A DNA stretch of 64,000 nt, taken from assembly GCF_014639655.1 (NCBI RefSeq), contig NZ_BMGB01000001.1, positions 2,186,882-2,250,881 of the forward strand, written 5' to 3'. A program made the position numbers and the translations under genes. The notes below the pieces were generated by a model. The model saw only the letters and a program-made list of their open reading frames with translations, was not told the DNA's origin and did no database searches. The DNA is from Conyzicola nivalis. Lineage in GTDB: Bacteria > Actinomycetota > Actinomycetes > Actinomycetales > Microbacteriaceae. The first letter of the stretch is position 1. Each line of letters begins with the position of its first letter. Shown here in pieces: positions 50,002-58,889 of the stretch.

Positions 50002-50936
50002 TTCATCAACCCGTTCAGCCACTCCCGCGCCTCGAGGAAGCTGTCGTCTCCGTAGCGCGTCGACACCTCGATCGCCAGTTTGTCGGCGCGCGGGTAGCTG
50101 CCGAGGAAGATCACATTGGGGCTGAATCGCTTGAGCCCGAGCAGCGCGTCGGCCACGCGTTCGTCGTGGATGTGGCCGTCGAGGTCGATGATGAACCGGT
50201 AGCGTCCGAGGGCGTCGCCGATCGGACGCGACTCGATCAGGCTCATGTTGACCCCGCGGGTGGCGAACTGCTCGAGCATCTCGAGCAGGCGTCCGGCCTT
50301 GTCGTCGGGAAGCTCGGCGATGATGCTGGTCTTGTCGGAGCCGGTGCGGTCGGGCACAGCGACCGTGCGGCTCACCAGCACGAACCGGGTGACGGCGTTC
50401 GGGTTGTCTCCGATCTCGGTCGCGAGCACGTCGAGGTCGTAGTGCTTGGTGATGCCGGGGGGCGCGACCGCCGCGTTGGCGTGGTCGTGCAGCAGCAGGT
50501 TCGCGGCCGCCGCCACGTTCGAGCTCGCCGGGATGTGGCCGTGGCCGGGCAGGTTCTTGTCGAGCCAGAGGTGCGTCTGGCCGTAGGCGACAGGATGCGC
50601 GTTGACGATGGATACGTCGGCGAGCGTCGTTCCCGGGCGGGCCACCAGAACGAAGTTGACGGGAACCAGGTACTCGCCCACGATGCGCAGGTCGGGGATG
50701 GTGGCCAGCGCGTCCTGCGTCGCGCTCACGCCGCCCTCGATCGAGTTCTCGATGGCGATCATGGCGGCGATGCTGCGCCCGGCGACCACGTCGTTCAGAG
50801 CCTCACCCACGTTGTTCACCGGGCGCCAGTTCTTGCCCTGCGCCGCGGTGACCTGCGCGAGCGCCGCCTCGGTAAACGTGCCGGCCGGGCCGAGATAGCT
50901 GTAGGTCTCGTCGGGGGCGTGGGCGTCAGCGGGCAT
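49998..50936 (-). CDS. pheA: prephenate dehydratase
   Basis: A 312-residue enzyme converting prephenate to phenylpyruvate in phenylalanine synthesis. The catalytic domain covers about 1-190 (SYLGPAGTFTEAALAQV, NSIEGGVSATQDAL, then NAVTRFVLVSR, carrying the conserved Thr-Arg-Phe). The ACT regulatory domain covers about 200-285 (KAGRLLEMLEQFATRGVNMS, then LIESRPIGD, the phenylalanine-binding ESRP motif). No chorismate mutase is fused. Confidence 0.95.
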   Translation of the reverse strand: MPADAHAPDETYSYLGPAGTFTEAALAQVTAAQGKNWRPVNNVGEALNDVVAGRSIAAMIAIENSIEGGVSATQDALATIPDLRIVGEYLVPVNFVLVARPGTTLADVSIVNAHPVAYGQTHLWLDKNLPGHGHIPASSNVAAAANLLLHDHANAAVAPPGITKHYDLDVLATEIGDNPNAVTRFVLVSRTVAVPDRTGSDKTSIIAELPDDKAGRLLEMLEQFATRGVNMSLIESRPIGDALGRYRFIIDLDGHIHDERVADALLGLKRFSPNVIFLGSYPRADKLAIEVSTRYGDDSFLEAREWLNGLMN

Positions 50937-50972
50937 GCTGACGAGTTTAGGGTGCCGCGCCCGCGACCCGCC

Positions 50973-52271
50973 TCAGTAGTCCTGTCCGGCGACGCACACG
51001 CTCTGCACGGTGAACTTCACGGTGCCCTCCTTGTTCTCGAGGGTCATCCGTCGTATCGGGGAGTCCGGGGTGCCGACCACCTCGACGTCGCCGGCTTCGG
51101 TGGTTGCCTGGTCGGAGACGAAGCCCTGAGCGAGCCAGGCGTCGCGCGCCCGAGCGAATCCGCCCCGCAGGTCGTCGACGAGAAACCACACTTCGAACAT
51201 CACGGCCCCGCCCGCGAGATTGCCGCAGCCCCCGATCGACACCGGGAAGCTCGTCGTGCCCGCGGGGATCACGGGATCGTCGATAGGCCCGACCGCGGCG
51301 ATGGTGCCGTCGACCTGCGCTTGGCTCGCCGCTGTGATGTCGGCGGCGGTGAAAAGGGTCGATGCCTCTTCGGGCGGCGGCGGCTCGACGAGCGCTGGCA
51401 AGGGTGTCTCCGACGGGATCGGGTCTGCGGGTGAGGCCGGATAGTGCGACGGAGTCGGCGGACTATCCGCCCTATCCCGGGTCGGCGAGAGGCCCGAAGC
51501 GCCGAACACGGTCAGGATGAACAGCACAGCGACCAACACCAGTGCCGCCTCGACCGGGGGTTCGGCGTTCTTACGCGCTCCGAGCCAGGCCCCGACGGAG
51601 AGCAACACAGCGGCGGTCGGGGCGACCACAACGAGGGCGACAAGGGCGGCCGTCAGCTCGGGACCGCGCGGTGGGCCGTCCCAGCTCCACCAGAACGGGT
51701 CGGCCAGCAGCACGATCGACAGGATGAGGGCGGCGATTCCGACCACGAAACCGAGCAGCAGCACGCGCCATGCCCAGCGCTCGCGCACCGGAACGGCCGG
51801 GTCCCGCACGAGCGCGTCGATATTGCGCCATGCGATGCGGGCCGCCACTCCGCCAGCGATCGGTGTCACGATCCACAGCAGCACAAGTTCTAGACCGGGA
51901 ACGGGCGCGTACAGGACCGCCGCAGTCGCGATCGCTCCCGCGGAACCGAGCGCGGCGCCGCAGGATGCCGCGGTCTTGCGCCCTCGCGCTGTCAGCCGGG
52001 GCAGGCGCGTGGCGGCCATCAGCACCACGACGGCAACGGCGGCACCCGCCAGACCCGCGCCCGCTCCGACGACGGCGCCGACGAACGCCGCCGGAATTGT
52101 TAGAAGCGCGGCGAAGAACACAACGTAGAGTCCGCTGGAGAACGCCGACATCACGCCGCCGACGACCACCGCCAGTGAGCCGCCCGCGAGTCCGCAGACA
52201 GAGCCGAGAAGAATGCCGCGCACCAGGGTCCGTGACGGGGCGACCCGCGTCGGGCCGCTCGTGATCGTCAT
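50973..52271 (-). CDS. hypothetical multi-pass membrane protein with extracytoplasmic C-terminal domain
   Basis: A 432-residue protein with about eight to nine hydrophobic segments in residues 1-280. A Pro/Ser-rich linker (PTPSHYPASPADPIPSETPL) and a C-terminal domain of about 140 residues follow, the latter with two Cys (SIGGCGNLAGG and VQSVCVAG) that could form a disulphide outside the cell. Family not recognised. The ATG at 52271 follows TAGGGAG closely. Confidence 0.8.
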   Translation of the reverse strand: MTITSGPTRVAPSRTLVRGILLGSVCGLAGGSLAVVVGGVMSAFSSGLYVVFFAALLTIPAAFVGAVVGAGAGLAGAAVAVVVLMAATRLPRLTARGRKTAASCGAALGSAGAIATAAVLYAPVPGLELVLLWIVTPIAGGVAARIAWRNIDALVRDPAVPVRERWAWRVLLLGFVVGIAALILSIVLLADPFWWSWDGPPRGPELTAALVALVVVAPTAAVLLSVGAWLGARKNAEPPVEAALVLVAVLFILTVFGASGLSPTRDRADSPPTPSHYPASPADPIPSETPLPALVEPPPPEEASTLFTAADITAASQAQVDGTIAAVGPIDDPVIPAGTTSFPVSIGGCGNLAGGAVMFEVWFLVDDLRGGFARARDAWLAQGFVSDQATTEAGDVEVVGTPDSPIRRMTLENKEGTVKFTVQSVCVAGQDY

Positions 52272-52556
52272 CTCCCTACGGTATCTGCGGGGTGGACACC
52301 GGGCATCCATCGCGATGATGACCCGCGCACCCTGTCGGACGACATGCGCGCCGGATCTCCTTGAAGCCCGATCACTCTCAGCAGTACCCTGACCTCAGTG
52401 AACCTTTCTTTCTCTCTGTGACCCAGAGGCCCTTCAGCGACACCAGTTCGCTCCTCCGTCGAGGGGTGGTGATTTCGTGCGCCGGAAAAGGAGCTCCCAG
52501 CGGAGCTCCCCGCACCCCGGCCCCCGTCGAAACCACACGAGAAAGACCTTCCCACA

Positions 52557-53405
52557 ATGACGTCCATCGACCCTTCCGACGCGACCGCTGACGACCGCTC
52601 AACTCTTCGCGCGAAGTGCGCCGACTGCTTCGCACTCTGCTGCACCGCCTTCGGGTTCCAGAGATCCGCCGATTTCCCGATCGACAAGCCGGCGGGCACC
52701 CCTTGCCTGAATCTGGCAGACGATTTCTCCTGCTCCATCCACGAGTCCCTGCGGACGCGAGGCTTTCGCGGATGCACCGTCTTCGATTGCTTCGGTGCGG
52801 GCCAATATGTGTCGCAGGACATCTTCGGTGGAACGAGCTGGAGAGAGCGTCCCGACAGCAGCGCCGAGATGTTCACAACCTTCGCCGTCGTGCGGCAGCT
52901 GCACGAGATGCTCTGGTACCTCGTCGAGGCCGCCGAGCGCGCGACGACCACCGAAGCCTCGGAGTCGGCGGCCCAGCTCAGAAGCGAGATCCTGCGGATC
53001 CTCCACGGTGACGTATCGGAAGTCCTCGCGTCCGACGTCGAGAGCATCCGCACGAACGTGCGGCGAGCATTGATCGAAGTAAGCGAGGAGGCACGCGGCG
53101 GCTATGACACCGCTGCCCACGCCGACCTGCGCCCCTCAGCAGACCTGGTCGGCCGCGACCTGCGCTCGATTCGTCTCTGCGGAGCCGATCTCCGGGGCGC
53201 GTACCTCATCGCCGCTGACCTGCGGCACGCCGACCTCGCGGGCGTCGACTTGCTGGGTGCGGACCTACGCGACGCGCGGCTCGGAGGCGCCGACCTATCG
53301 AAAGCGCTTTTCCTCACGCAAGCGCAGATCGCGGCGGCCCGGGGCGACTACACCACCGTCCTTCCTGCCGCTCTCGAACGCCCGCCACACTGGCAGAAGA
53401 GCTAG
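52557..53405 (+). CDS. pentapeptide-repeat protein with N-terminal cysteine-rich domain
   Basis: A 282-residue protein. The N-terminal about 85 residues are Cys-rich (AKCADCFALCCTAFGFQ, then GFRGCTVFDCFGAGQ) and could bind metal. A helical middle follows, then pentapeptide repeats from about 190 to 250 (ADLRGAYLIAADLRHADLAG). This domain order is a recurring actinobacterial family of unknown function. Shorter repeat tract than in gyrase-protecting Qnr/MfpA proteins, so that role is not supported. RBS GAGAAAG. Confidence 0.88.
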   Translation: MTSIDPSDATADDRSTLRAKCADCFALCCTAFGFQRSADFPIDKPAGTPCLNLADDFSCSIHESLRTRGFRGCTVFDCFGAGQYVSQDIFGGTSWRERPDSSAEMFTTFAVVRQLHEMLWYLVEAAERATTTEASESAAQLRSEILRILHGDVSEVLASDVESIRTNVRRALIEVSEEARGGYDTAAHADLRPSADLVGRDLRSIRLCGADLRGAYLIAADLRHADLAGVDLLGADLRDARLGGADLSKALFLTQAQIAAARGDYTTVLPAALERPPHWQKS

Positions 53406-53586
53406 CCGATCCGTCGAACGGTGGTTCAGTTCGTGCTGAATACCAACGCGAACTGAAGCACCGTTTTCTTCCGATCCAGGGTTCTCGAGCCGTGACTCCC
53501 CACCACGTTCCGCACCTGTTAACCTGCCCACCTGGCGACTCGACGGTTGGGGGGCACACAGGCATGTGCAGTCGTAATCTGGTCTT

Positions 53587-54060
53587 ATGCCCGTCGTTCA
53601 CGATCTCCTCTCCATCGGAGAGGTCAGTGCGCGCACTGGCCTCAGCGTCGATACGCTCCGCTTCTACGAGCGTCAGGGCCTCTTTCCGCCTCCCCAGCGC
53701 AGTGCGGGGGGTCGCCGCGGTTTCTCGTCTGACGACCTCGCCTGGATCGGCATCTGTCAACGCTTGCGCGCTTCAGGGATGCCCTTGCCCGAGATCGCCC
53801 GCTATGCCGAGATGGTGAGGGCTGGCGCCGGCAACGAGGGCGAGCGCTTGAAGTTGCTGCAGCATCACGAAGAAGAGGTGAGGGCCAAAATGGCTGCTCT
53901 GAATGACGCTCTCGAGCTGATTTCCGCGAAGGTAGCCGCCTATACCGAGGCAGTTTCGATCGGAACCGCGAGTGAGATCTTCGTCCGTGCCGACGAAGAC
54001 GACGCCTACTTCGCGGCCAGAGGCCTAAGCGTAAAACACCGGACTGACTTGAGTTCCTAG
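53587..54060 (+). CDS. MerR-family transcriptional regulator
   Basis: A 157-residue regulator: SIGEVSARTGLSVDTLRFYE at about 9-28, DDLAWIGICQRLRASGMPLP, and a long coiled dimerisation helix (KMAALNDALELISAKVAAYT). It is a paralogue of the MerR at 29475-29897, with an extra C-terminal tail of about 25 residues. TAATCT (53575-53580) ends 6 nt before the ATG. It probably controls the downstream operon through the palindrome at 54082-54101. Confidence 0.92.
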   Translation: MPVVHDLLSIGEVSARTGLSVDTLRFYERQGLFPPPQRSAGGRRGFSSDDLAWIGICQRLRASGMPLPEIARYAEMVRAGAGNEGERLKLLQHHEEEVRAKMAALNDALELISAKVAAYTEAVSIGTASEIFVRADEDDAYFAARGLSVKHRTDLSS

Positions 54061-54078
54061 ATATCTCCATCGCCGAGC

Positions 54079-54109
54079 TTGACCTGAAGTCGACTTCAGG
54101 TTTTACGGT
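54079..54109 (+). promoter_or_regulatory. MerR-type promoter with 20-bp palindromic operator
   Basis: TTGACC (54079-54084), a 19-bp spacer and TACGGT (54104-54109), with the perfect palindrome ACCTGAAGTCGACTTCAGGT (54082-54101) in the spacer. It has the same outer half-sites (ACCTG...CAGGT) as the operator at 29441-29460. It drives the SnoaL/esterase operon, leaving a leader of about 67 nt. Confidence 0.85.
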
Positions 54110-54182
54110 TGCAGAAGTGGCCCTCGTACGCCCGCATTGAGCGTCGAGAAGAGCGCCATCATCAACAACCGTAAGGAAAACC

Positions 54183-54647
54183 ATGTCTAATTTCATCGAG
54201 CCCGATGACACCCGCTACGAGGAGCGCTCGCGTGCGCTCGTACAGATTGGCCGCGATGCCATCGCTCAGGAAAACCCCGCCGTCTTGCGGGAGTACTTCA
54301 GCGAAGATTTCACGTTCCACGGCCCCGGTGTCGAACTCGACTTCGCGGGCCTCGAAGTGTTCTTCTCGCAGATGCGGGCGGCGTTCAGCGGCTTCTACTG
54401 CGAACGTTACGAGATCGTCTCATCCGGATCCCTCGTCGGATGCCGCACGGAGATGGGCGGCACCTTCGACGGGCCGTTCGAGCCGTCGCCGTACGGCACG
54501 ATCCAGCCACACGGCGGAAAGTTCACGCTGGCGCTGATCAACATGTTCCGCTACGACGACGACGGCAAACTCGCCGAGGAGTGGGTGCAGTACGACAACC
54601 TCGAGACGATGCGCCAGCTCGGCGTCGAACTCGCACCCCGCTCGTGA
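54183..54647 (+). CDS. NTF2-like / SnoaL-type protein
   Basis: A 154-residue cone-fold protein: the opening helix (RDAIAQENPAVLREYFSEDF), FHGPGVELDFAGLEVFFSQM and the closing KLAEEWVQYDNLETMRQLG. It resembles SnoaL-like ester cyclases and related detoxifying or binding proteins. The substrate is unknown. It overlaps the esterase gene by 1 bp (TGATG), and both probably respond to the MerR regulator upstream. Confidence 0.9.
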   Translation: MSNFIEPDDTRYEERSRALVQIGRDAIAQENPAVLREYFSEDFTFHGPGVELDFAGLEVFFSQMRAAFSGFYCERYEIVSSGSLVGCRTEMGGTFDGPFEPSPYGTIQPHGGKFTLALINMFRYDDDGKLAEEWVQYDNLETMRQLGVELAPRS

Positions 54648-55600
54648 TGCCCGGCCTGACCATCGATCCAGAACTCTTCGCCTCGCTCGGTGCTTTTATG
54701 AGCGAGAACCCCGCAGAGGCGCGCGAACCCGGAGACTTGCTGGCGTTCCGCGCAGCGACCACGGAGATGTACGCGGCATTTACCGAGTCTCTTCCAATGC
54801 CTCCAGAAGTCGAACACCGCGTATTGACGACCGAGTCGGCTGATGAGGCCTCGGTGGATCTTCACTGGTTCTCGCCGTCCACCCCCGCGGCGGGGGCAAC
54901 CGCCGCAGTCGTGCATGCGCACGGAGGCGGCCGGGTCGCCGGCGCCGTATCGATGTTCGCGCCGTTCATCGCGCAGTTCGTCGCCAGTTCGGGCGTGCCC
55001 TTCCTCTCCGTCGAGTACCGCCTCGCACCCGAGTTTCCCGGGTCGAAGGCTGGTGAAGACGTGTTCGCGGGCCTGATGTGGCTCGTCGGGCACGCGGAGA
55101 CCCTCGGAGTCGATCCCGCCCGGATCGCGGTCATGGGCGAAAGCGCGGGCGGTGGCCTCGCCGCTTCGGCGGCGATCATGGCCCGGTCGGCGGGTGTGCG
55201 GTTGGCGCGACAGATCCTGATCTATCCCCAGCTGGACGACCGCACGGTAGATCCCGATCCCGCGCTCGCGCCGGTGGTTGGAAGCATGTACTCGGACAAC
55301 CGGGCGCAATGGGATGGCGTGCTCGGCGATGCCCGCGGCTCTGCAGACGTGCCGGCGACTATTGCGGCGGCCCGATTGACCGATTTCGCCGCACTGGCGC
55401 CCGCTTATCTCGAGGTCGGATCCCTGGACATCTTCCGTGACGAAACAACCGCTTACGCGCAAAAACTGTGGAAAGCCGGGGTGGATGCGGAACTTCACGT
55501 TCTTCCCGGCCTGATACACGGCTGGGACCACCTTCCGCCATTTATCGGCATCCATGAAGGCGTATACGCCCGACGGGTAGCCGTCCTGCGGGCTCTATAG
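54647..55600 (+). CDS. alpha/beta hydrolase of the hormone-sensitive-lipase (HSL) family
   Basis: A 317-residue esterase: the oxyanion-hole motif HAHGGG at about 88-93, EYRLAPEFP, the nucleophile elbow GESAGGG (Ser at about 162), an Asp in SLDIFRDE and a His in GLIHGWDH. All three catalytic residues are present. It is likely cytoplasmic. Co-translated with the SnoaL-type gene in a MerR-controlled operon. Confidence 0.93.
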   Translation: MPGLTIDPELFASLGAFMSENPAEAREPGDLLAFRAATTEMYAAFTESLPMPPEVEHRVLTTESADEASVDLHWFSPSTPAAGATAAVVHAHGGGRVAGAVSMFAPFIAQFVASSGVPFLSVEYRLAPEFPGSKAGEDVFAGLMWLVGHAETLGVDPARIAVMGESAGGGLAASAAIMARSAGVRLARQILIYPQLDDRTVDPDPALAPVVGSMYSDNRAQWDGVLGDARGSADVPATIAAARLTDFAALAPAYLEVGSLDIFRDETTAYAQKLWKAGVDAELHVLPGLIHGWDHLPPFIGIHEGVYARRVAVLRAL

Positions 55601-55736
55601 CGGTTCCCTCGGCAGCGCCGAGCGCAGGCGCGTCGCTCGTCCGGTCCTGAACTTTACGGAGCGGACGGGCGGACCCGCGACTATGTGCTGACCTTGGCCC
55701 GCGACATCCGAATCTTCGAGTGCAAGACTAAGCAGC

Positions 55737-57359
55737 ATGACAACACGTGCCGGTCTGCCCGCCCAGGAATCCGATCTGATCAACGTCGAAGAACTCGTCG
55801 CTGCCTATTATTCGAAAGTTCCGGATGTCACGAACCCCGACCAGAAGGTCGTGTTCGGCACGAGTGGCCACCGGGGTTCCTCGCTCGATGCGGCGTTCAA
55901 CGAAACCCACATCGAGGCCATCACGCAGGCGATCGTCGAGTACCGCGCCGGGCAGGGAATCACCGGCCCGCTCTTCATCGGCAGCGACACCCACGCTCTG
56001 AGCCGCCCGGCCCAGACCACCGCGCTCGAGGTTCTCGCCGCGAACGGCGTGCGCGCCCTCGTCGACGAGTTCGACGACTACGTGCCGACCCCCGCGCTCA
56101 GCCTCGCGATCATCGTCTACAACCGCGATCACGGCGACGACGACCTGGCCGACGGCATCGTCATCACCCCCAGCCACAACCCGCCCCGCGACGGCGGCTT
56201 CAAGTACAACCCCCCGCACGGCGGACCGGCCGACAGCGACGCCACCGGCTGGATCGCCAACCGCGCCAACGAGATCATCGCGAACGGCAGCGGCGACGTG
56301 AAGCGCGCGGAACCGAGCGCGGTGGAGACCTACGACTACCGCGGCGCCTACGTGGCCGACCTGGCCAACATCATCGACTTCGACGCGATCAAGGCGGCGA
56401 ACCTGCACATCGGCGCCGACCCGCTGGGCGGCGCGAGCGTGAACTACTGGCAGCTCATCAAGGAGGTCTACGGCCTCGACCTCACCGTCGTGAACCCGCT
56501 CGTCGACCCGGCCTGGCCGTTTATGACGCTCGACTGGGACGAGAAGATCCGCATGGATCCGTCGAGCCCGTCGGTCATGGCGTCGGTCGTCGCGCACCAG
56601 AGCGAGTACGACATCGTCACCGGCAACGACGCGGACGCCGACCGCCACGGCATCGTCACCCCCGACGGCGGCCTGATGAACCCGAACCACTTCCTGGCAG
56701 TCGCCATCCAGTACCTCTACACGCACCGCCCCGAGTGGCGTTCGGATGCCGCGATCGGCAAGACGCTCGTCTCCAGTTCGATGATCGACCGGGTCGCGGA
56801 GTCGCTCGGCCGCACACTTTGGGAGGTGCCGGTCGGTTTCAAATGGTTCGTGCCCGGACTGATCGACGGCTCGGTGGCGTTCGGCGGCGAAGAGAGCGCT
56901 GGCGCGAGCTTCCTGCGCAAGGACGGCACCGTGTGGACCACCGACAAGGACGGTATCCTCCTGGCGCTGCTGGCGAGCGAGATCCGCGCGGTCACCGGCA
57001 AGAGCCCGTCGGAGCTGTACGCAGAACTGGTCGCCCAGTTCGGCGACCCGGTCTACCAGCGCGTCGACGCCGTCGCCACCAAGACGCAGAAGGCGGCGCT
57101 CGCCAAGCTGAACGGATCGGCAATCACCGCCGAGACCCTCGCCGGCGACCCGATCGTCGCGCGCCTCTCGGAGGCGCCCGGCAACGGCGCGGCCGTCGGC
57201 GGTGTGAAGGTCGTCACCGAGAAGGCCTGGTTCGCCGCCCGGCCGAGCGGCACCGAAGACGTCTACAAGATCTACGCGGAGTCGTTCGTCGGCCCCGAGC
57301 ACCTCGCCAGGGTGCAGGCCGAGGCGAAGGAGATCGTCGACGCAGCCCTCGCCGGCTAG
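55737..57359 (+). CDS. pgm: phosphoglucomutase (alpha-D-glucose phosphate-specific)
   Basis: A 540-residue alpha-phosphohexomutase interconverting glucose-1-phosphate and glucose-6-phosphate. The phosphoserine loop is not the usual TASHNP but [10 protein letters not shown] at the N-terminus plus [11 protein letters not shown] as active-site loop. The metal loop is DADADRHG, the sugar loop [11 protein letters not shown], and the phosphate-binding loop [16 protein letters not shown]. Length is typical of the Pgm type found in actinobacteria and proteobacteria. Central to glycogen and cell-wall precursor supply. Confidence 0.95.
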   Translation: MTTRAGLPAQESDLINVEELVAAYYSKVPDVTNPDQKVVFGTSGHRGSSLDAAFNETHIEAITQAIVEYRAGQGITGPLFIGSDTHALSRPAQTTALEVLAANGVRALVDEFDDYVPTPALSLAIIVYNRDHGDDDLADGIVITPSHNPPRDGGFKYNPPHGGPADSDATGWIANRANEIIANGSGDVKRAEPSAVETYDYRGAYVADLANIIDFDAIKAANLHIGADPLGGASVNYWQLIKEVYGLDLTVVNPLVDPAWPFMTLDWDEKIRMDPSSPSVMASVVAHQSEYDIVTGNDADADRHGIVTPDGGLMNPNHFLAVAIQYLYTHRPEWRSDAAIGKTLVSSSMIDRVAESLGRTLWEVPVGFKWFVPGLIDGSVAFGGEESAGASFLRKDGTVWTTDKDGILLALLASEIRAVTGKSPSELYAELVAQFGDPVYQRVDAVATKTQKAALAKLNGSAITAETLAGDPIVARLSEAPGNGAAVGGVKVVTEKAWFAARPSGTEDVYKIYAESFVGPEHLARVQAEAKEIVDAALAG

Positions 57360-57373
57360 ACGGCGTGCCGGTT

Positions 57374-57551
57374 GAGTAGGTCGCGCAGCGACCGTATCGA
57401 AACCCCGCCGAGCATTCGTGATTCAGGATGATTCGGCTCGAGCCCCGTGCGCGGCCGCGTGATTCCGCGGCCGTGCTGCGTGCGGCACACGATCCGTCCT
57501 GAATCATGAACGGCGGGCGGGGTTTCCATACGGTCGCTGAGCGACCTACTC
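57374..57551. repeat. 178-bp nested inverted-repeat element
   Basis: Outer arms of 36 bp (57374-57409 and 57516-57551) match at 34 positions. Inside are a perfect 10-bp pair TGATTCAGGA/TCCTGAATCA (57419-57428, 57497-57506) and an 8-bp pair CGGCCGCG/CGCGGCCG (57452-57459, 57466-57473). Each outer arm contains its own small palindrome (GGTCGC/GCGACC). There is no coding capacity. It lies between convergent pgm and DUF1905 genes and looks like a MITE or a REP/BIME-type unit. Confidence 0.85.
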
Positions 57552-57565
57552 GACGGGCGGCCGCG

Positions 57566-57865
57566 TCAGATCAGCTCGAGTCCGATCGCCACGGTGTCGC
57601 CGACGGTGACCCCCGCCTTGGCCCGCACGGCCTTCTTGATCGGCAGCACGTAGGCGTCGCCGGCGACCCCCGGGAAGATCGACGTCTCCCAGGTCGACCC
57701 GCCGAGCCGCACGCGCACCTTCACCGCGCCGAAGCCCGACGGCGGCCGCGGCTGGTCGGCGATCTCGTCGGACGCGTCGTCGGGCAGCGTCGCGAACACC
57801 CAGAGTTCTTTGCGCGCTTCCCACGCCCACAGCGACGACTCGAATTCGTAGGTTCCGCCGGTCAT
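57566..57865 (-). CDS. DUF1905 domain protein
   Basis: A 99-residue beta-rich protein with the DUF1905 pattern: YEFESSLWAWEARKELWVFA, FGAVKVRVRLGGSTWETSIF and YVLPIKKAVRAKAGVTVGD. Function unknown; often fused to or beside YdeI/DUF5655-type proteins, not here. Confidence 0.9.
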   Translation of the reverse strand: MTGGTYEFESSLWAWEARKELWVFATLPDDASDEIADQPRPPSGFGAVKVRVRLGGSTWETSIFPGVAGDAYVLPIKKAVRAKAGVTVGDTVAIGLELI

Positions 57866-57923
57866 AGCTCCATTGTCGGGCCGGAGCAGAAGAATCGTGG
57901 TTGCCGCGGTGGGCGACCGGTGT

Positions 57924-58709
57924 CTACGGGGCGTAATCGGGGGCGGCGGGCAGCCCGAAATACTGCTCGAGGGTCGCCGCGCCCGACGCCACGTAGTCGG
58001 CGGCCGTGGCGATCCCGACATACCGGTAGTGCCACGGTTCGAACTCGTAGCCGGTGACGGGCGTGCCGCCGTCCGGGTAGCGCAGCACGAATCCGTACGT
58101 CGCGGCGTTCGCCGCCAGCCACTGGCCCTGGGGCGTGTCGGCGAAGCAGCCCTGCAATGTGCACTGCGCCGGCAGCGCACTGACGTCGATCGCGAGTCCG
58201 GTCTGGTGCTCGCTGTGGCCGGGACGCGCGCTGGTGAGATCGGCGCCCGCCTTTCCCTTCGAGGCGACCCAGCCCGCGTACACCGACACCTGCGAGTCGT
58301 AGGAGCGGTACGCGCTCTGCGCCTGCATGCTCAACCCGGTCTGCGCGGTGAACGCCTGGAACATCGCGACGACGGCGTTCGATGCCTCCTGCCGCAGGAA
58401 CGGCTTGTTGGCGTACGGCACCGGTACCTCGACGAGGTCGGCCGGGGCGTAATTGCCCGGGTTCAGCGGACGCAGCTTGTTGACCACTACCGAGAGGCTG
58501 CTGGGGTCGTCGCTCGCCACGGGGGCGGGAGGGGTCTCCGGCGTGAGGCTCGGCTCGGGCGTCGGGGTTGTCGACGGGGTCGGGTGGGCCGTGCTGCTGG
58601 CCGTCGGCGCCACACCGCTTCCCTCAGCCGCGCAGCCCGCCACGCCGCATACGACGACGAGCGCGAGCGCTGCTACGACCGGAGTTCGAAATCTGACTGT
58701 GTGCCACAC
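57924..58709 (-). CDS. D-alanyl-D-alanine carboxypeptidase, VanY/M15B family, probable lipoprotein
   Basis: A 261-residue exported zinc peptidase. A signal peptide ends in VAGC (Cys at about 26), a lipobox. A Thr/Pro-rich linker (about 35-70) leads to the M15B domain, with zinc ligands in SEHQTGLAIDV and EPWHYRYVG and the SAYRSYDSQ signature. It trims the terminal D-Ala of peptidoglycan stem peptides outside the cell. No van resistance genes are nearby, so a housekeeping wall role is likely. Confidence 0.93.
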   Translation of the reverse strand: MWHTVRFRTPVVAALALVVVCGVAGCAAEGSGVAPTASSTAHPTPSTTPTPEPSLTPETPPAPVASDDPSSLSVVVNKLRPLNPGNYAPADLVEVPVPYANKPFLRQEASNAVVAMFQAFTAQTGLSMQAQSAYRSYDSQVSVYAGWVASKGKAGADLTSARPGHSEHQTGLAIDVSALPAQCTLQGCFADTPQGQWLAANAATYGFVLRYPDGGTPVTGYEFEPWHYRYVGIATAADYVASGAATLEQYFGLPAAPDYAP

Positions 58710-58756
58710 GTTCCGAGTGTACGAGCAGTACGGCAGGACTTCTCACGGTTACGAGC

Positions 58757-58785
58757 TTGCGCAGCCGTTGCCGTGGGTGTAACTT
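58757..58785 (+). promoter_or_regulatory. promoter of the DHA2 exporter
   Basis: TTGCGC (58757-58762), a 17-bp spacer and TAACTT (58780-58785). The predicted start near 58792 gives a leader of about 98 nt containing two hairpins. Confidence 0.6.
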
Positions 58786-58800
58786 TGCACTCCACGCAAA

Positions 58801-58854
58801 ATTCTCCCGACGAGAATCTGCCCGCCGCCGGACTGCGCTCCGCGGCGGCGTTTT
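58801..58854 (+). promoter_or_regulatory. attenuator-like leader of the DHA2 exporter
   Basis: Hairpin 1 is ATTCTC-N5-GAGAAT (58801-58817). Hairpin 2 is CGCCGCCG/CGGCGGCG (58823-58830, 58843-58850) and is followed by TTTTCGTT, the form of a Rho-independent terminator. It lies between promoter and start codon, where premature termination could be controlled. Confidence 0.6.
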
Positions 58855-58889
58855 CGTTAACACACTTCCATCACAGACTCAGAGGTTCC

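Noticed and set aside
47766-51434. A 1222-codon plus-strand open frame
   Set aside because: It runs antisense to serS, out of frame across the lipid kinase, and antisense to pheA, all three of which are unmistakable; its translation has no family resemblance.
52487-52515. Repeated GGAGCTCC palindromes upstream of the pentapeptide-repeat gene
   Set aside because: Only two short copies in GC-rich DNA; too little to claim an operator or repeat family.
52557-53405. Possible Qnr/MfpA-type fluoroquinolone protection by the pentapeptide-repeat protein
   Set aside because: The repeat tract is short (about 60 residues) and attached to a Cys-rich domain, unlike the fully repeat-built gyrase mimics.
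57924-58709. VanY-type vancomycin resistance
   Set aside because: The peptidase is alone; no vanHAX or VanRS genes are nearby and most M15B enzymes are housekeeping.
57873-58889. Upstream extension of the DHA2 exporter frame antisense to the carboxypeptidase
   Set aside because: Exporter homology begins at the ATG at 58890, which has a ribosome-binding site; the extension crosses the promoter and leader hairpins.
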